DNA of 64,000 nt from Thermoactinospora rubra (GCF_002093975.1 NZ_MSZZ01000022.1:124001-188000); one strand, 5' to 3'; counted from the first letter of the stretch, positions 15,337 through 24,966 are shown. Numbers and translations are program-made. The notes: generated from the sequence alone by a model not told the origin.

Positions 15337-16222
15337 GGCGGGCCGCCTTCGCCTGGACGACCAGCAGCACCAGCAGCACGGCGATCAGGGTCAGCGCCAG
15401 CGCCGAGCCGAAGGGATAGTCCCGCTCGCGCAGGAACGCCGTCTGGACGAGGTTGCCGACCATGAGGCTCTTGCCGCCGCCCAGCAGCTCGGGCACCGCG
15501 AAGTTGCCGAAGCTGGGCACGAACACGAACATGCACCCGGTCATCACGCCCGGCAGGGTGAGCGGGAAGGTCACCCGGCGGAACGTGGTGAACGCCGAGG
15601 CCCCCAGGTTCGCCGACGCCTCGCGCAGCTGGGGGTCCAGCCGCTCGATGGCGCTGTAGAGCGGCAGCACCATCAGCGGCAGGTAGGCGTACAGCAGGCC
15701 GGTGACGATCGCGCCGTCGGTGTAGAGCATCTCCAGCTCGGCGCCGAGCAGGCGGTTGATCAGGCCCGGCCCGCTCATCAGGATGATCAGCGCGAACATC
15801 CGGATGATGAAGCTGGTCAGGAACGGCAGCACGATCGCCACCAGCGCGACCGTCTTCCACCGGGGCGGCAGGTGGGCGATCGCGTACGCCGTCGGGTAGC
15901 CCACGAGCAGCGCGATCACCGTCGCGATGGTGGCCAGCTTCAGCGAGTCGACGACGACGCCCAGGTAGAGCGGGTCGATCAGGCGCGTGAAGTTCTCGGT
16001 GGTGAACTCGTACACCACGCCGCCGAAGCGGCCGCGGCGGAACACCGAGTGGGCGAACACCAGCGCCAGCGGGATCAGCAGGAAGACCAGCAGGTACGTC
16101 AGCCCCGGTCCCAGGAACGCCGAAGCGGCGAGCCGCCGGGACCGCCTCGCCGCGGCCGGCGCGCCGCCGGCAGGCCCCGGCCGGCCCCCCGGGGGCGCCG
16201 GCCGGGTGGACGTGCTCGTCAT
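15329..16222 (-). CDS. potB: Polyamine ABC transporter permease
   Basis: This 297-residue permease has a Pro/Gly-rich cytosolic N-terminus of about 30 residues, then six membrane segments. The coupling loop reads REASANLGASAFTTFRRVTFPL. The start overlaps the potD stop (4-base ATGA type) and its end overlaps potC. The longer N-terminus relative to PotC is usual for PotB/PotH. It forms the heterodimeric channel with PotC. Confidence 0.87.
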   Translation of the reverse strand: MTSTSTRPAPPGGRPGPAGGAPAAARRSRRLAASAFLGPGLTYLLVFLLIPLALVFAHSVFRRGRFGGVVYEFTTENFTRLIDPLYLGVVVDSLKLATIATVIALLVGYPTAYAIAHLPPRWKTVALVAIVLPFLTSFIIRMFALIILMSGPGLINRLLGAELEMLYTDGAIVTGLLYAYLPLMVLPLYSAIERLDPQLREASANLGASAFTTFRRVTFPLTLPGVMTGCMFVFVPSFGNFAVPELLGGGKSLMVGNLVQTAFLRERDYPFGSALALTLIAVLLVLLVVQAKAARHG

Positions 16223-17337
16223 TTCTGGGCCGCGACCTCGGTCGCCAGGCGGGTGTACTTGGTGGACGCCTCACCCAGGTCGATGATCGACTCACCCTGG
16301 AGCAGCTCGGCCGGGCTGATGCCGAGCAGCGAGCCCTCGGGGATCTCCACCCGGTCCATCGCGGCCTTGTTGGGCACCTTGTAGCCGATGTTCTCGGCCG
16401 CCCAGCTGTGGATCTCCGGGGAGAGCACGTAGTTGATGAAGGCGTGGGCGGCCTCCTTGTTCTTGGAGGACTTCATGATCACCATGGTGTCCACCCACAG
16501 GTCGCTGCCCTCCTTGGGCACGACCCAGCCGATGTTCTTCTCGGTGGTCGGGCACCAGCCGTCCCAGGCCTCCACCATCACGGCCTCGCCGGACTTCAGC
16601 TTCTCGCCGAAGGTGAGGTCGTCGTAGCCGAGCAGGTGCGGCTTGGCCTTCAGCAGCAGCTCCTTGACCTTGGCGATGTCCTCATCCTTGTCGGTGTTGA
16701 CCGACAGGCCCAGGGCCTTGAGCGCGGGCAGGGCCAGCCACCGCTCGGTGGTCATCATGGTGACCTTCTTGTCCGCCTCGGCCGGCGGGTTGAGCAGGTC
16801 GTTCCAGCTCTGCGGCGGGCTCTTGAGCAGGTCCTTGCGGTAGCAGATGCCGGTGGTGCCCCAGGTGTAGGGCACGGAGAACTTGTTGCCCTTGTCGTAG
16901 GACAGCTGGGTGGCCTCGGGGTAGAGGTTGGCCAGGTTCGGGATCAGCTCGGGGTGGATCGGCTCCAGCATGCCCTGCTCGGCCAGCGCCTGGGCGTACT
17001 GGCCGGAGACGAAGGCCACGTCGATGCCGTGATCGCCGGGGGCGGTCAGCTTGGCCATCGCCTTCTCGTTGGTGTCGTGCAGGGTGATCTTCACTTCCTG
17101 CACGCCCAGCTCGGCCTTGGCCCGCTCGGGCAGCTCCTTGGGCGTGTAGCCGTCCCACACCGTCACGGTGATGCGCTGCTTGGACAGGTCCGCCTTGGCG
17201 TCGAGCTGGGCCGCCGTCGCGGTGGCCTGGGCGCCGCCACTACCGGAGGACTGGCCGCCGCAGGCGGCTGCGGCTAGCGCGAGCCCGGCGACCGCCAGAG
17301 CTGCCGGGAGACGACGCGGGACTCGGGTACGGAACAC
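16219..17337 (-). CDS. potD: Polyamine ABC transporter substrate-binding lipoprotein
   Basis: This 372-residue periplasmic-type binding lipoprotein has an Arg-rich signal peptide ending at the lipobox LAAAACGG, a Ser/Gly linker, then the PotD fold. Recognisable stretches are ITVTVWDGYTPKELPE, PYTWGTTGICYRKDLL and AVMVEAWDGW. These aromatic-rich positions line the polyamine pocket in PotD/PotF. The GTG start has AAGGAG upstream. It is the first gene of potDBCA and diverges from the probable glucosamine kinase across about 150 bases. Putrescine supply here fits the aminobutyraldehyde-type dehydrogenase nearby. Confidence 0.87.
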   Translation of the reverse strand: MFRTRVPRRLPAALAVAGLALAAAACGGQSSGSGGAQATATAAQLDAKADLSKQRITVTVWDGYTPKELPERAKAELGVQEVKITLHDTNEKAMAKLTAPGDHGIDVAFVSGQYAQALAEQGMLEPIHPELIPNLANLYPEATQLSYDKGNKFSVPYTWGTTGICYRKDLLKSPPQSWNDLLNPPAEADKKVTMMTTERWLALPALKALGLSVNTDKDEDIAKVKELLLKAKPHLLGYDDLTFGEKLKSGEAVMVEAWDGWCPTTEKNIGWVVPKEGSDLWVDTMVIMKSSKNKEAAHAFINYVLSPEIHSWAAENIGYKVPNKAAMDRVEIPEGSLLGISPAELLQGESIIDLGEASTKYTRLATEVAAQK

Positions 17338-17489
17338 GACCGCTTCTCCTTGATGGAACGATGGGTTGGGTCATGCCTGACATGACTCACCAGACCCTAC
17401 ACAGCACACCAGGGTAGGACTTTTGCAGAAGATTTAAACTTGAGCAACACTTATCGCCCATTGGGCTAGCTGGAAGTACGGTCGGTGTT

Positions 17490-18590
17490 TTGAACAACGA
17501 TTCAGTTTGGGCACGCCTGCTCTCCGTGCGTGAGAAGCCGGTCACGGGGCGGGACCAGGGTGTCACCGCGGCGTTGCTGGCCGCCCTCGGCGAACAGCCT
17601 CCGCCGCCTTTCCGCGTGCGGGCGTTCCGGCCGCTAGGCGCGCTGGGGCCGGGCGTGGAGCGGGAATTCTCCGTGGACCAGACCAATCATTCGGTCGTGG
17701 TGGACGAACGTTTCGTCGTGAAATGGATCACACCGCCCGCGCCCGTGCCGCATCCCGCGCCGGAGCTCCTCGGGCATCTCGCCGCCGTGGGGTTCGCCGA
17801 GACGGCTCCGCCGTACGCGGCCGTCTTCCTGCGGGAGGGCGGGCGTGAGTTCCTCGTGGCGCTGGTGACCGGGTTCCTTCCCGGGGCGCGGGACGGCTGG
17901 GAGTGGTGCGTCGAGGAGGCGGTGGCCGGGCGGGTGGAGTTCGCCGCCGCCGTGGGCGGCCTCGCCGCAGGCCTGCACCGGGCGCTGGCCTCCTTCCCGG
18001 GCACGGCTCCTGGTACGGCGCAGCCGGGCCTCGACGCGGCGTCCCGGGCCGAGGCGGCGCTGCGCGAGGCGCTGGAGCTGACCGGCAAGGACGACGAGGA
18101 GGACGGCGCATGGCTGGCGACCAGGGCCGGGGCCATGCGGCGCGAGCTCGCCCGGCTGCGCGACCCCGCCGGCTCTCCGGCCATCCGCATCCACGGCGAC
18201 CTCCACGTCGGCCAGATCCTCCGGTGGGAGGGCGGCTACGCGGTCGTCGACTTCGACGGCAACCCCACGATCCCCGACGCCGCGCCGTACCAGCCGGCCG
18301 CCAGGGACGTCGCCCAGCTGACCACGAGCCTGGAGCACGTCGCGCAGGTGGCCGTCAAGCGCCGCGGGCTGGAGCCCGGCAGGGCCCGCGAGTGGGCGGC
18401 CGAGGCGCGCGAACGGCTGCTGGCGGCCTACCGGGCCCGCGCCCGCGACCTGCTGGACGAGACGCTCCTGCGGCCCTTCGAGGTGGAGCAGGAGTGCCGC
18501 GAGCTCATCTACGCCGCCCGCCACCTGCCGCGATGGCGCTACGCCCCGATGGGCGTGCTGCGCACCTGGTACCCGGAGGAGAACCCGTGA
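17490..18590 (+). CDS. Probable glucosamine kinase (maltokinase/APH fold)
   Basis: This 366-residue protein has the aminoglycoside-phosphotransferase/maltokinase fold. An N-terminal maltokinase-like cap (about 1-120) precedes the kinase lobe with the catalytic loop IHGDLHVGQIL at about 233 and the metal-binding VVDFDGNP at about 250. A distinctive actinobacterial family with this layout, studied in Streptacidiphilus, phosphorylates glucosamine. The directly coupled SIS-domain gene suits an amino-sugar route. The start is uncertain: a TTG at 17490 lacks a clear ribosome site. Maltokinase is the main alternative, but no trehalose or maltose genes are nearby. Confidence 0.7.
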   Translation: MNNDSVWARLLSVREKPVTGRDQGVTAALLAALGEQPPPPFRVRAFRPLGALGPGVEREFSVDQTNHSVVVDERFVVKWITPPAPVPHPAPELLGHLAAVGFAETAPPYAAVFLREGGREFLVALVTGFLPGARDGWEWCVEEAVAGRVEFAAAVGGLAAGLHRALASFPGTAPGTAQPGLDAASRAEAALREALELTGKDDEEDGAWLATRAGAMRRELARLRDPAGSPAIRIHGDLHVGQILRWEGGYAVVDFDGNPTIPDAAPYQPAARDVAQLTTSLEHVAQVAVKRRGLEPGRAREWAAEARERLLAAYRARARDLLDETLLRPFEVEQECRELIYAARHLPRWRYAPMGVLRTWYPEENP

Positions 18591-19528
18591 AGCCCGACCT
18601 GTTCCTGGCCGACCTGGAGGCCAAGCCCGCCGCGCTGGCGGAGCTGGCCAGGCACCTGGAGGACCCCCCCCTCCCGCCGCTGCCGCGGGTGCGGCGGGTG
18701 CTGCTGCTGGGCATGGGCAGCTCGCGGTACGCCGCCGGGGTGGCCGCCCGCCGCCTGCGGGCCGCGGGGATCGACGCCCACGCCGAGTACGGCTCGGCCG
18801 CCGCGTCCTTCCCGCCGGGCGAGGGCCTGCTCGTGGTCCCCATCTCGGCCACGGGCGGCAGCCGCGAGACGCTGGACGCCGCGGCCCGCTACACCGGCAC
18901 CGGCGCCACCGTCCTGGCGATCACCAACGTGCCCGGCTCGAAGGTCACCGAGGGCGCCGACGCGGTGATCCCCATGCTGGCCGGCGAGGAGCGGGGCGGG
19001 GTGGCCTGCCGGACCTTCCAGCACACCCTCGTCTGGCTGCTGGCCCTGGAGGCCGCGCTCACCGGCGCCCCGCACGACCTGCCCGCGCTCGTCCGCCGGG
19101 CCGCCGAGGCGACCGCCGACCTGCTGGAGCGCCGCGACGCCTGGCTGCCCAAGACGCTGGAGCTGCTGGACGGGCCGCACGGCGTCTACGCCATCGCCCC
19201 GGCCGAGCGGCTGTCGTCGGCGCAGCAGTCGGCGCTCATGGTCCGCGAGGGGCCGCGCCGCCCCGCCGACGCCTGCGAGACGGGCGACTGGGCGCACGTG
19301 GACGTCTACCTGACCAAGACGCTGGACTACCGGGCCCTCCTGTTCCCCGGCTCGGCCTACGACGAGCAGGCCATGGAGTGGGTACGGCGGCGCGGCTCGA
19401 CCGTGGTCATGGTGGGCGTGGGCGGCGACGTGCGCTACCGGCACGACGAGGAGCCCGACGTGGCGCTGCTCACCGAGACGCTGGTCGCCGAGCTGGTGGC
19501 CGCCCGGTGGTGGCTGGACGCTCAGTAG
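18587..19528 (+). CDS. SIS-domain sugar isomerase/aminotransferase-like protein
   Basis: This 313-residue protein has two tandem SIS domains, as in the isomerase half of GlmS and in AgaS/FrlB enzymes. The first phosphosugar motif is LLLGMGSSRYAAGVAARRL at about residue 40, followed by VVPISATGGSRETLDA. The GTG start overlaps the kinase stop (GTGA), with GGAGGA well placed upstream. There is no N-terminal glutaminase domain, so it would act as an isomerase/deaminase and not as a full GlmS. Its end overlaps the convergent cvnD by 7 bases. Paired with the kinase, it likely handles glucosamine 6-phosphate. Confidence 0.78.
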   Translation: MKPDLFLADLEAKPAALAELARHLEDPPLPPLPRVRRVLLLGMGSSRYAAGVAARRLRAAGIDAHAEYGSAAASFPPGEGLLVVPISATGGSRETLDAAARYTGTGATVLAITNVPGSKVTEGADAVIPMLAGEERGGVACRTFQHTLVWLLALEAALTGAPHDLPALVRRAAEATADLLERRDAWLPKTLELLDGPHGVYAIAPAERLSSAQQSALMVREGPRRPADACETGDWAHVDVYLTKTLDYRALLFPGSAYDEQAMEWVRRRGSTVVMVGVGGDVRYRHDEEPDVALLTETLVAELVAARWWLDAQ

Positions 19529-20106
19529 GTGGCGCCGTACGCGGTGCGCACCCGCAGGGCGTGCTCGACCAGCGTGATCAGGGTCTCCTTGACGGCGTTG
19601 CGGCGCCGGGCGTCGGTCTGCACGATCGGCACCGACGGGCTGACCGCCAGCGCCTCGCGCACCTCGGCCTCACCGTGCGAGAACTGGCCGTCCCAGCCGT
19701 TGACCGCGATGACGAACGGCAGGCGGGCCTCCTCGAAGTAGTCGATGGCGGGGAAGCTGTCGGCCAGGCGCCGGGTGTCGACCAGCACCACCGCGCCGAT
19801 CGCGCCGCGCACCAGGTCGTCCCACATGAACCAGAACCTGTGCTGCCCGGGCGTGCCGAACAGGTACAGGATCAGATCCTTGTCCAGCGTGACCCGGCCG
19901 AAGTCCATCGCCACGGTCGTGGTGGACTTCAGCGGCGTCATCTCCAGGTCGTCCACGCCCACCGAGGCGTCGGTCATCACCGCCTCCGTGGTCAGCGGCA
20001 TGATCTCGGAGACGGCGCCGACGAACGTCGTCTTGCCGACGCCGAACCCCCCGGCCACCACGATCTTCGCCGAGGTGATCCCGGGGCTAGAGCCTGCGAA
20101 GTCCAC
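19522..20106 (-). CDS. cvnD: Conservon B: CvnD Ras-like GTPase
   Basis: This 194-residue GTPase is nearly superimposable on its counterparts in conservons A and C. G1 is GGFGVGKTTFVGAVSEI, the G3 region is FGTPGQHRFWFMWDD, and the G4 position is NGWDGQ. The GTG start overlaps cvnC by 20 bases. Differences from the other copies concentrate in the region after the G1 helix (DDLEMTPLKSTT) and the C-terminal helix, the parts most likely to set partner specificity. Its stop overlaps the SIS gene of the opposite strand. Confidence 0.92.
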   Translation of the reverse strand: MDFAGSSPGITSAKIVVAGGFGVGKTTFVGAVSEIMPLTTEAVMTDASVGVDDLEMTPLKSTTTVAMDFGRVTLDKDLILYLFGTPGQHRFWFMWDDLVRGAIGAVVLVDTRRLADSFPAIDYFEEARLPFVIAVNGWDGQFSHGEAEVREALAVSPSVPIVQTDARRRNAVKETLITLVEHALRVRTAYGATY

Positions 20107-20479
20107 TGAGCACCCTTTCCAGCAGGTTCCTGTCCGGCGTGCCGGCCGCCTCCAGCTGCGGCTGGTAGACCCGCACCAGCCCCTCGGCCTCCATGTCGGC
20201 GATCAGCACGCGAGCGACTCCCAACGGCACCGCGAGCAGCGCGGAGACCTCGGCCACGGATCTGACCTGGCGGCACAGCTCGCTGATCGCACGGTACTCC
20301 CGGGAATAGGTCGGGCCCAGCTGAACCGAGGTCGCCGAGGAGACCAGCGCCTCCATCGCCAGGTTGCTGCGCGGCACGGTACGTCCGCCGGTGACCGCGT
20401 ACATGCGCACCAAAGAGGGCTGCTCCGGCTCCCCCGGCCCGGACGCCCCGTCATGAAACCCGTCTTGCCACGATGTCAC
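20087..20479 (-). CDS. cvnC: Conservon B: CvnC (DUF742)
   Basis: This is a 130-residue DUF742 protein. MYAVTGGRTVPR replaces the RPYAVTGGRT of the other copies, LLAVPLGVARVLIADMEAEG is the helix-turn-helix-like core, and ERVLSGLRRL is the C-terminus that overlaps cvnD. It starts with GTG, 12 bases after cvnB, so the two are surely cotranscribed. The variable N-terminus (first 30 residues) differs strongly from the copies in conservons A and C. Confidence 0.9.
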   Translation of the reverse strand: MTSWQDGFHDGASGPGEPEQPSLVRMYAVTGGRTVPRSNLAMEALVSSATSVQLGPTYSREYRAISELCRQVRSVAEVSALLAVPLGVARVLIADMEAEGLVRVYQPQLEAAGTPDRNLLERVLSGLRRL

Positions 20480-20491
20480 CGGTCTACTCCC

Positions 20492-20914
20492 TTACCACGG
20501 GCGCGACGTCGACAGCTCCGCCCGCACCGCGGGCGTCAGCACCTGCCCCGCGCGCTCGACGAGAATCGTCATCTGGTAGGCGACCAGCCCCATGTCGCAG
20601 TCGGGGGCGGCCAGCACCGCCAGACACGAGCCGTCGCTGATCGACATGACCAGCAGCAGCCCGCGCTGCATCTCCACGAGGGTCTGGGTGACGTTCCCGC
20701 CCTCGAACACTCGCGCGGCGCCCTGAGTGAGGCTGATCAACCCGGCCGCGATGGCCGCGAGCTGGTCGGCCCGGTCCTTGGGGAAGCCGCGGGAGAAGGC
20801 CATGGGCAGCCCGTCGGCGGAGACCACGACCGCGTGCGCGACGCCGGGCACGTCCTCCACGAACCGGGTGACCAGCCAGTTCACGTCACGCGCTGCCTGA
20901 CTCAGTTCCCTCAT
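20492..20914 (-). CDS. cvnB: Conservon B: CvnB roadblock/LC7 protein
   Basis: This 140-residue roadblock/LC7 protein is the same length as the conservon A copy, with NWLVTRFVEDVPGVAHAVVV and DGLPMAFSRGFPKDRADQL. The ATG lies inside the end of cvnA, giving a 29-base overlap, the tightest of the three complete loci. It is expected to dimerise and act on the CvnD of its own locus. Confidence 0.9.
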   Translation of the reverse strand: MRELSQAARDVNWLVTRFVEDVPGVAHAVVVSADGLPMAFSRGFPKDRADQLAAIAAGLISLTQGAARVFEGGNVTQTLVEMQRGLLLVMSISDGSCLAVLAAPDCDMGLVAYQMTILVERAGQVLTPAVRAELSTSRPW

Positions 20915-23597
20915 AGTGACTCCCCTCCTGTCGGCCTCTCTTGATCCCCTGCTGGTAACTGGAGAGCCGGTCGCGTACCTCGTGCGGCGAGACGGGCGGC
21001 GCGGGCGGCATCGGCTGGGGCGGCGGGGGCGGCGCGCCTGGCACCAGGTTGGCCCTGGGAGTGCGTTTGGGCAAGCCGGCCCGGGTGGTCCCGGCCTGCT
21101 GGGGCTGGACCGCCGGCTCGGCCACCGCTCCCCAGCCGTCGCCCCTCGGCGGGGCGGCGGGCCGCTCGGCGGGCCGTTCCGCAGGCACGGGCGCCCTGGT
21201 GAACCAGCTGCTGGGCTGCTCCATCGAGTCGAAGACCGGCAGGCGCTCCTCCTCCGCGCGAGGCTCGATGCGGGGCTCGATGTGGGGCTCCATGCGGGAT
21301 GGCTCCACGCGCGGCTCCATCCAGGAGTCCGTGCGCGACTCCACCCGGCCCAGCGGATCGACCGGCGCGCCGCCGTGCCCCACCGAGTTCGTGTTCGGGT
21401 TCGGGTTCGGGAAGGACGGCAGGCTCGGCAGCTCCGCCGACGACGGAGACGGCCTGCTGAACCAGGAGGAGGCCGGCTCCGCCGCCCGGTCGAACGCCGC
21501 CCGGTCGAAGTCCACCCGGTCGAAGCTGTCCATGGTCGGGGCGACGTCGAAGGAGGGGTGCCCGTAGGTGAACGGGTCGGGCGAGGCCGGTGGCGGGGGC
21601 GGCGGCGCGGGCACCTGGCCGGGCACCACCGTGAGCAGGTGCTCCGGCAGCAGCACCATCGCCGACAGGCCGCCCACGTCCTGCTGGCGCAGCTGCACCC
21701 GGATGTCGTGGCGCAGGGCCAGGCGGCCGACCACGAACAGGCCCATCCGGCGGGAGACCGACACGTCCACCACGGGCGGGTGGGCCAGCCGCCAGTTGGC
21801 CTGGGCGAGCTCTTCCTGCGTCATGCCGATGCCCTGGTCGGACACCGACACCATGACGCCGCCGCCGTCGATGCGGCTGCTGGAGATCACCACCTTGGTG
21901 TCGTGCCGGGAGAAGGAGATGGCGTTCTCCACCAGCTCGGCGAGCAGGTGGACCACGTCGTTGACGGCCTGGCCGACGACGGCGACGTCGGAGGCCACCT
22001 GGATGCTGACCCGGTCGTAGTTCTCCACCTCGCCGAGCGCCGCCCGCACGACGTCGAGCAGCTCGACCGGCTGGGTCCACTTGCGGGCGATCTCCTGGCC
22101 GGCCAGGACCAGCAGGTTCTCGCTGTTGCGCCGCATGCGGGTGGCCAGGTGGTCCAGCTTGAACAGGTCGCCGAGCCTGGCGTCGTCGCGCTCGCCCCGC
22201 TCCAGCCGCTCGATCAGCGTCAGCTGCCGCTCGACCAGGGTCTGGCTGCGGCGCGAGAGGTTGACGAACATCGCGTTGACGTTGGCGCGGAGCTTGGCCT
22301 CCTCGCCCGCCAGCCGTACGGCCTCGCGGTGGACCTCGTCGAAGGCCCGCGCCACCTCGCCGACCTCATCCCTGGTGAAGATGCCGATGGGCGGCACCTC
22401 CGGGATGTCCATGGCATCGCCGTCGCGGGCCTCGCGCAGCCGCTGGACGAACTCCGGCAGCTTCTGGCCGGCGATCTCCAGGGCCTCCCTGCGCAGCCGC
22501 CGCAGCGGGCGCACCAGCGACCTGGCCACCCCGGTGGTGATGAGCAGGACGGCCACGAGCAGGGCCACGACGGCCCCGGCGACCACGAAGGCGCGCCGCC
22601 GCTCGGTCGAGCTGAGCTCCTCGCTCCTGAGCACGATCGCGTCGGCCTGGGCGCGCTCGACGTTACGCATCGCGTCGAGGATCACCCTGCTCGCCTCGAA
22701 CCACTCGCGGGCGTCGTCGCTCTTGGTGAGGTCCAGGCCGCGCAGCGGGGCGCCGGAGGTGGCCCGGGTGAGCACCAGCTCGCGCAGGAACAGGGCGCGG
22801 TCGGCGCCGCGGCCGTTGACGGCCTCGTCGAACCGGCGGCGCTCCTCGGCGGTGGCCTCGTCGGCGAACGCCTTGCGCTCGATCTGCTCGCGCGACAGCT
22901 CGCCGAGGAAGCGCTGCAGCTGGTCGTTCTCGAAGCGGCCCTCCACCAGCACCACGGTGAGCAGCGCCTGCTGGAGCGACAGGCTCTCCTTGGCCCTGGC
23001 CAGGGCCTGGAGCATGCGGTTCTGGCGGAAGAGGGCGTCGTCGTCGGCGCCCTTGCTGACCTCGTCGTGGACGGTCAGCAGGTCGCCGATGACGGTGGTG
23101 TACAGGTCGACGGTGGCGCCGGGCAGGAGGTCGCCTTCGAGCGCCTGCTTGCGCAGCTCGCGCAGGTCCTCCAGCCGGGTCTTCATGGTCTCGACCTCGT
23201 CGGCGGTGCGGCCGGTGAGCTCGCCGGCGAGCTGGGCCGCGGTGTCGGTGGCCGCCTGGGCGGCGGTGTCGACCTCGGCCAGCTGCCTGGCGATCCCGTC
23301 ACGTCCGCCGGCGGGCCGTCCCCGGGCGACGAACCAGGACACCCTGGCCCGCTCGTCGGCCAGGTGGTGGGTGAGCTCGCCGACCTGGCTCGACAGCCTG
23401 GCCAGGTCACTGGTCCTGGCGTACTCCGCGGCCGCGCCGGTGGAGTTGAGCACCTGAATGCCGCCGAGCAGCACGGCGGCCGCGGTGGGCACCAGGATGA
23501 GGGCGACGAGCCGGGCGCGAACCCGCCAGTTGCGCAATCGCCATCTGCTGTCGCTCCCCGCCGGGGGACGCCTCTCACCCATCTGTTGTCCTGACAT
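20886..23597 (-). CDS. cvnA: Conservon B: CvnA sensor-kinase-like membrane protein
   Basis: This 903-residue protein has the CvnA layout: first membrane helix at about 26-46 after RLRNWRVRARLVALILVPT, the helical NIT-type sensor to about 330, a second membrane helix near 335-355, HAMP, a degenerate dimerisation helix (LDHLATRMRRNSENLLVL) and the ATPase domain with ELVENAISFSRHD near 551. The final 250 residues are a Pro-rich tail with MEPRVEP, MEPHIEP and RIEPR motifs. A second ATG 15 bases downstream has AGGA placed upstream and may be the real start. The sensor domain sequence differs greatly from A and C, implying a different signal. Confidence 0.88.
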   Translation of the reverse strand: MSGQQMGERRPPAGSDSRWRLRNWRVRARLVALILVPTAAAVLLGGIQVLNSTGAAAEYARTSDLARLSSQVGELTHHLADERARVSWFVARGRPAGGRDGIARQLAEVDTAAQAATDTAAQLAGELTGRTADEVETMKTRLEDLRELRKQALEGDLLPGATVDLYTTVIGDLLTVHDEVSKGADDDALFRQNRMLQALARAKESLSLQQALLTVVLVEGRFENDQLQRFLGELSREQIERKAFADEATAEERRRFDEAVNGRGADRALFLRELVLTRATSGAPLRGLDLTKSDDAREWFEASRVILDAMRNVERAQADAIVLRSEELSSTERRRAFVVAGAVVALLVAVLLITTGVARSLVRPLRRLRREALEIAGQKLPEFVQRLREARDGDAMDIPEVPPIGIFTRDEVGEVARAFDEVHREAVRLAGEEAKLRANVNAMFVNLSRRSQTLVERQLTLIERLERGERDDARLGDLFKLDHLATRMRRNSENLLVLAGQEIARKWTQPVELLDVVRAALGEVENYDRVSIQVASDVAVVGQAVNDVVHLLAELVENAISFSRHDTKVVISSSRIDGGGVMVSVSDQGIGMTQEELAQANWRLAHPPVVDVSVSRRMGLFVVGRLALRHDIRVQLRQQDVGGLSAMVLLPEHLLTVVPGQVPAPPPPPPASPDPFTYGHPSFDVAPTMDSFDRVDFDRAAFDRAAEPASSWFSRPSPSSAELPSLPSFPNPNPNTNSVGHGGAPVDPLGRVESRTDSWMEPRVEPSRMEPHIEPRIEPRAEEERLPVFDSMEQPSSWFTRAPVPAERPAERPAAPPRGDGWGAVAEPAVQPQQAGTTRAGLPKRTPRANLVPGAPPPPPQPMPPAPPVSPHEVRDRLSSYQQGIKRGRQEGSHYEGTESGSA

Positions 23598-23892
23598 CGG
23601 CCGAAAATTTCCGACGGGTCTTTCTCCGTGTACAGCCGAGTACGGTACACACGTCTACCAGTTCGGCCAAACAAACATTACGCGACAAAACTCGAGCAAT
23701 GGGGCTCAGGCCAAGAAAGCTGGAGCTCCCAATCCTGTCGCTCTTGTGCGGTTGTGAACGTCTATGTCCTAGTATGAGCGGTTGGGCCGCGCCAATAGGT
23801 AACAGTCAGGGCTCCGGCAGGTCACAGCGTTGAGGGAATCTTCTCGAAGGACATATGTTGTCCCATCATGCTCTGATCCTCTGGAGGGAATT

Positions 23893-24966
23893 GTGCGGGT
23901 TGCTCCCGAGAGACCGAGCATCGACCCGGCCGGAATCAAGGTCACCGGACTGTGGAAGATCTTCGGCCCGAGGGCGGAGCGTGTGCTGGCCGGCGAGGAC
24001 AGGAATCTCGACCCCGAGGAGCTGCGCCGCAGGACCGGCTGCACCGCGGCCGTGCGTGACGTCTCCTTCGAGGTACGGCCCGGCGAGATGTTCGTCGTCA
24101 TGGGCCTGTCGGGAAGCGGCAAGTCCACGCTGGTGCGCTGCCTGACCCGGCTCGTCGAGCCCACGGCGGGCGAGATCAGCATCGGCGGCGAGGACGTCGT
24201 GCGCGCCTCCCCCGCACAGCTGCGCGAGCTGCGCCGCCACCGGGTCAGCATGGTCTTCCAGCACTTCGGGCTGCTGCCGCACCGCCGCGTCATCGACAAC
24301 GTCGCCTACGGCCTGGAGATCCAGGGCAAGCCCAAGGCGGCCAGGCGGGAACGCGCCAGGCAGATCCTCGCCCTGGTCGGGCTCGACGGCCACGCCGACT
24401 CCTACCCCGACCAGCTGTCCGGCGGCATGCAGCAGCGGGTGGGGCTGGCCCGCGCACTCGCCGTCGACCCGGAGGTCATGCTGTTCGACGAGCCGTTCAG
24501 CGCGCTGGACCCGCTGATCCGCCGGGACATGCAGGCCGAGGTCGTCCGCCTGCACCGCGAGGTCGGCAAGACCATGGTCTTCATCACCCACGACCTGTCG
24601 GAGGCCCTGAAGCTGGGCGAGCGCATCGCCATCATGCGCGCCGGGGCGATCGTCCAGCTCGGCACCCCCGAGGAGCTGGTGGGCGCGCCCGCTGACGACT
24701 ACGTCGCCGACTTCGTGCGCGACGTCCCGCGCAGCGAGGTGCTCTCGCTGCGGTGGATCTGCCGCGACCCCGAGCCCGGGGAGTCGCTGGAGGGCCCCGA
24801 GCTGCCCGCGCACACCGTCATCAAGGACGCCGTGCCCGTGGCCGCCGCCTCCGCCCAGCCGATCCGCGTGGTCGACGGCGAGAAGCTCGTGGGCGTGGTG
24901 GACCGGGTGGACATCCTCGGCTCGCTGGCCCCGGCGCCGGCCGTACCGGAGAAGGCTCCGGCATGA
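23893..24966 (+). CDS. proV: Glycine betaine/proline-type ABC transporter ATP-binding protein
   Basis: This 357-residue ATPase is of the ProV/OpuAA class. Distinctive ProV features are GLWKIFGPR at the start, the extended region before Walker A (GLSGSGKST), VSMVFQHFGLLPHR, the signature LSGGMQQRVGLARALA and Walker B LFDEPFSALDPLIR. A short C-terminal regulatory segment follows (about 270-357), ending in a single CBS-like stretch RVVDGEKLVGVVDRVDIL; classical ProV carries two full CBS domains. The GTG at 23893 has GGAGGG upstream and begins the family sequence. Its TGA overlaps the permease ATG. Confidence 0.88.
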   Translation: MRVAPERPSIDPAGIKVTGLWKIFGPRAERVLAGEDRNLDPEELRRRTGCTAAVRDVSFEVRPGEMFVVMGLSGSGKSTLVRCLTRLVEPTAGEISIGGEDVVRASPAQLRELRRHRVSMVFQHFGLLPHRRVIDNVAYGLEIQGKPKAARRERARQILALVGLDGHADSYPDQLSGGMQQRVGLARALAVDPEVMLFDEPFSALDPLIRRDMQAEVVRLHREVGKTMVFITHDLSEALKLGERIAIMRAGAIVQLGTPEELVGAPADDYVADFVRDVPRSEVLSLRWICRDPEPGESLEGPELPAHTVIKDAVPVAAASAQPIRVVDGEKLVGVVDRVDILGSLAPAPAVPEKAPA

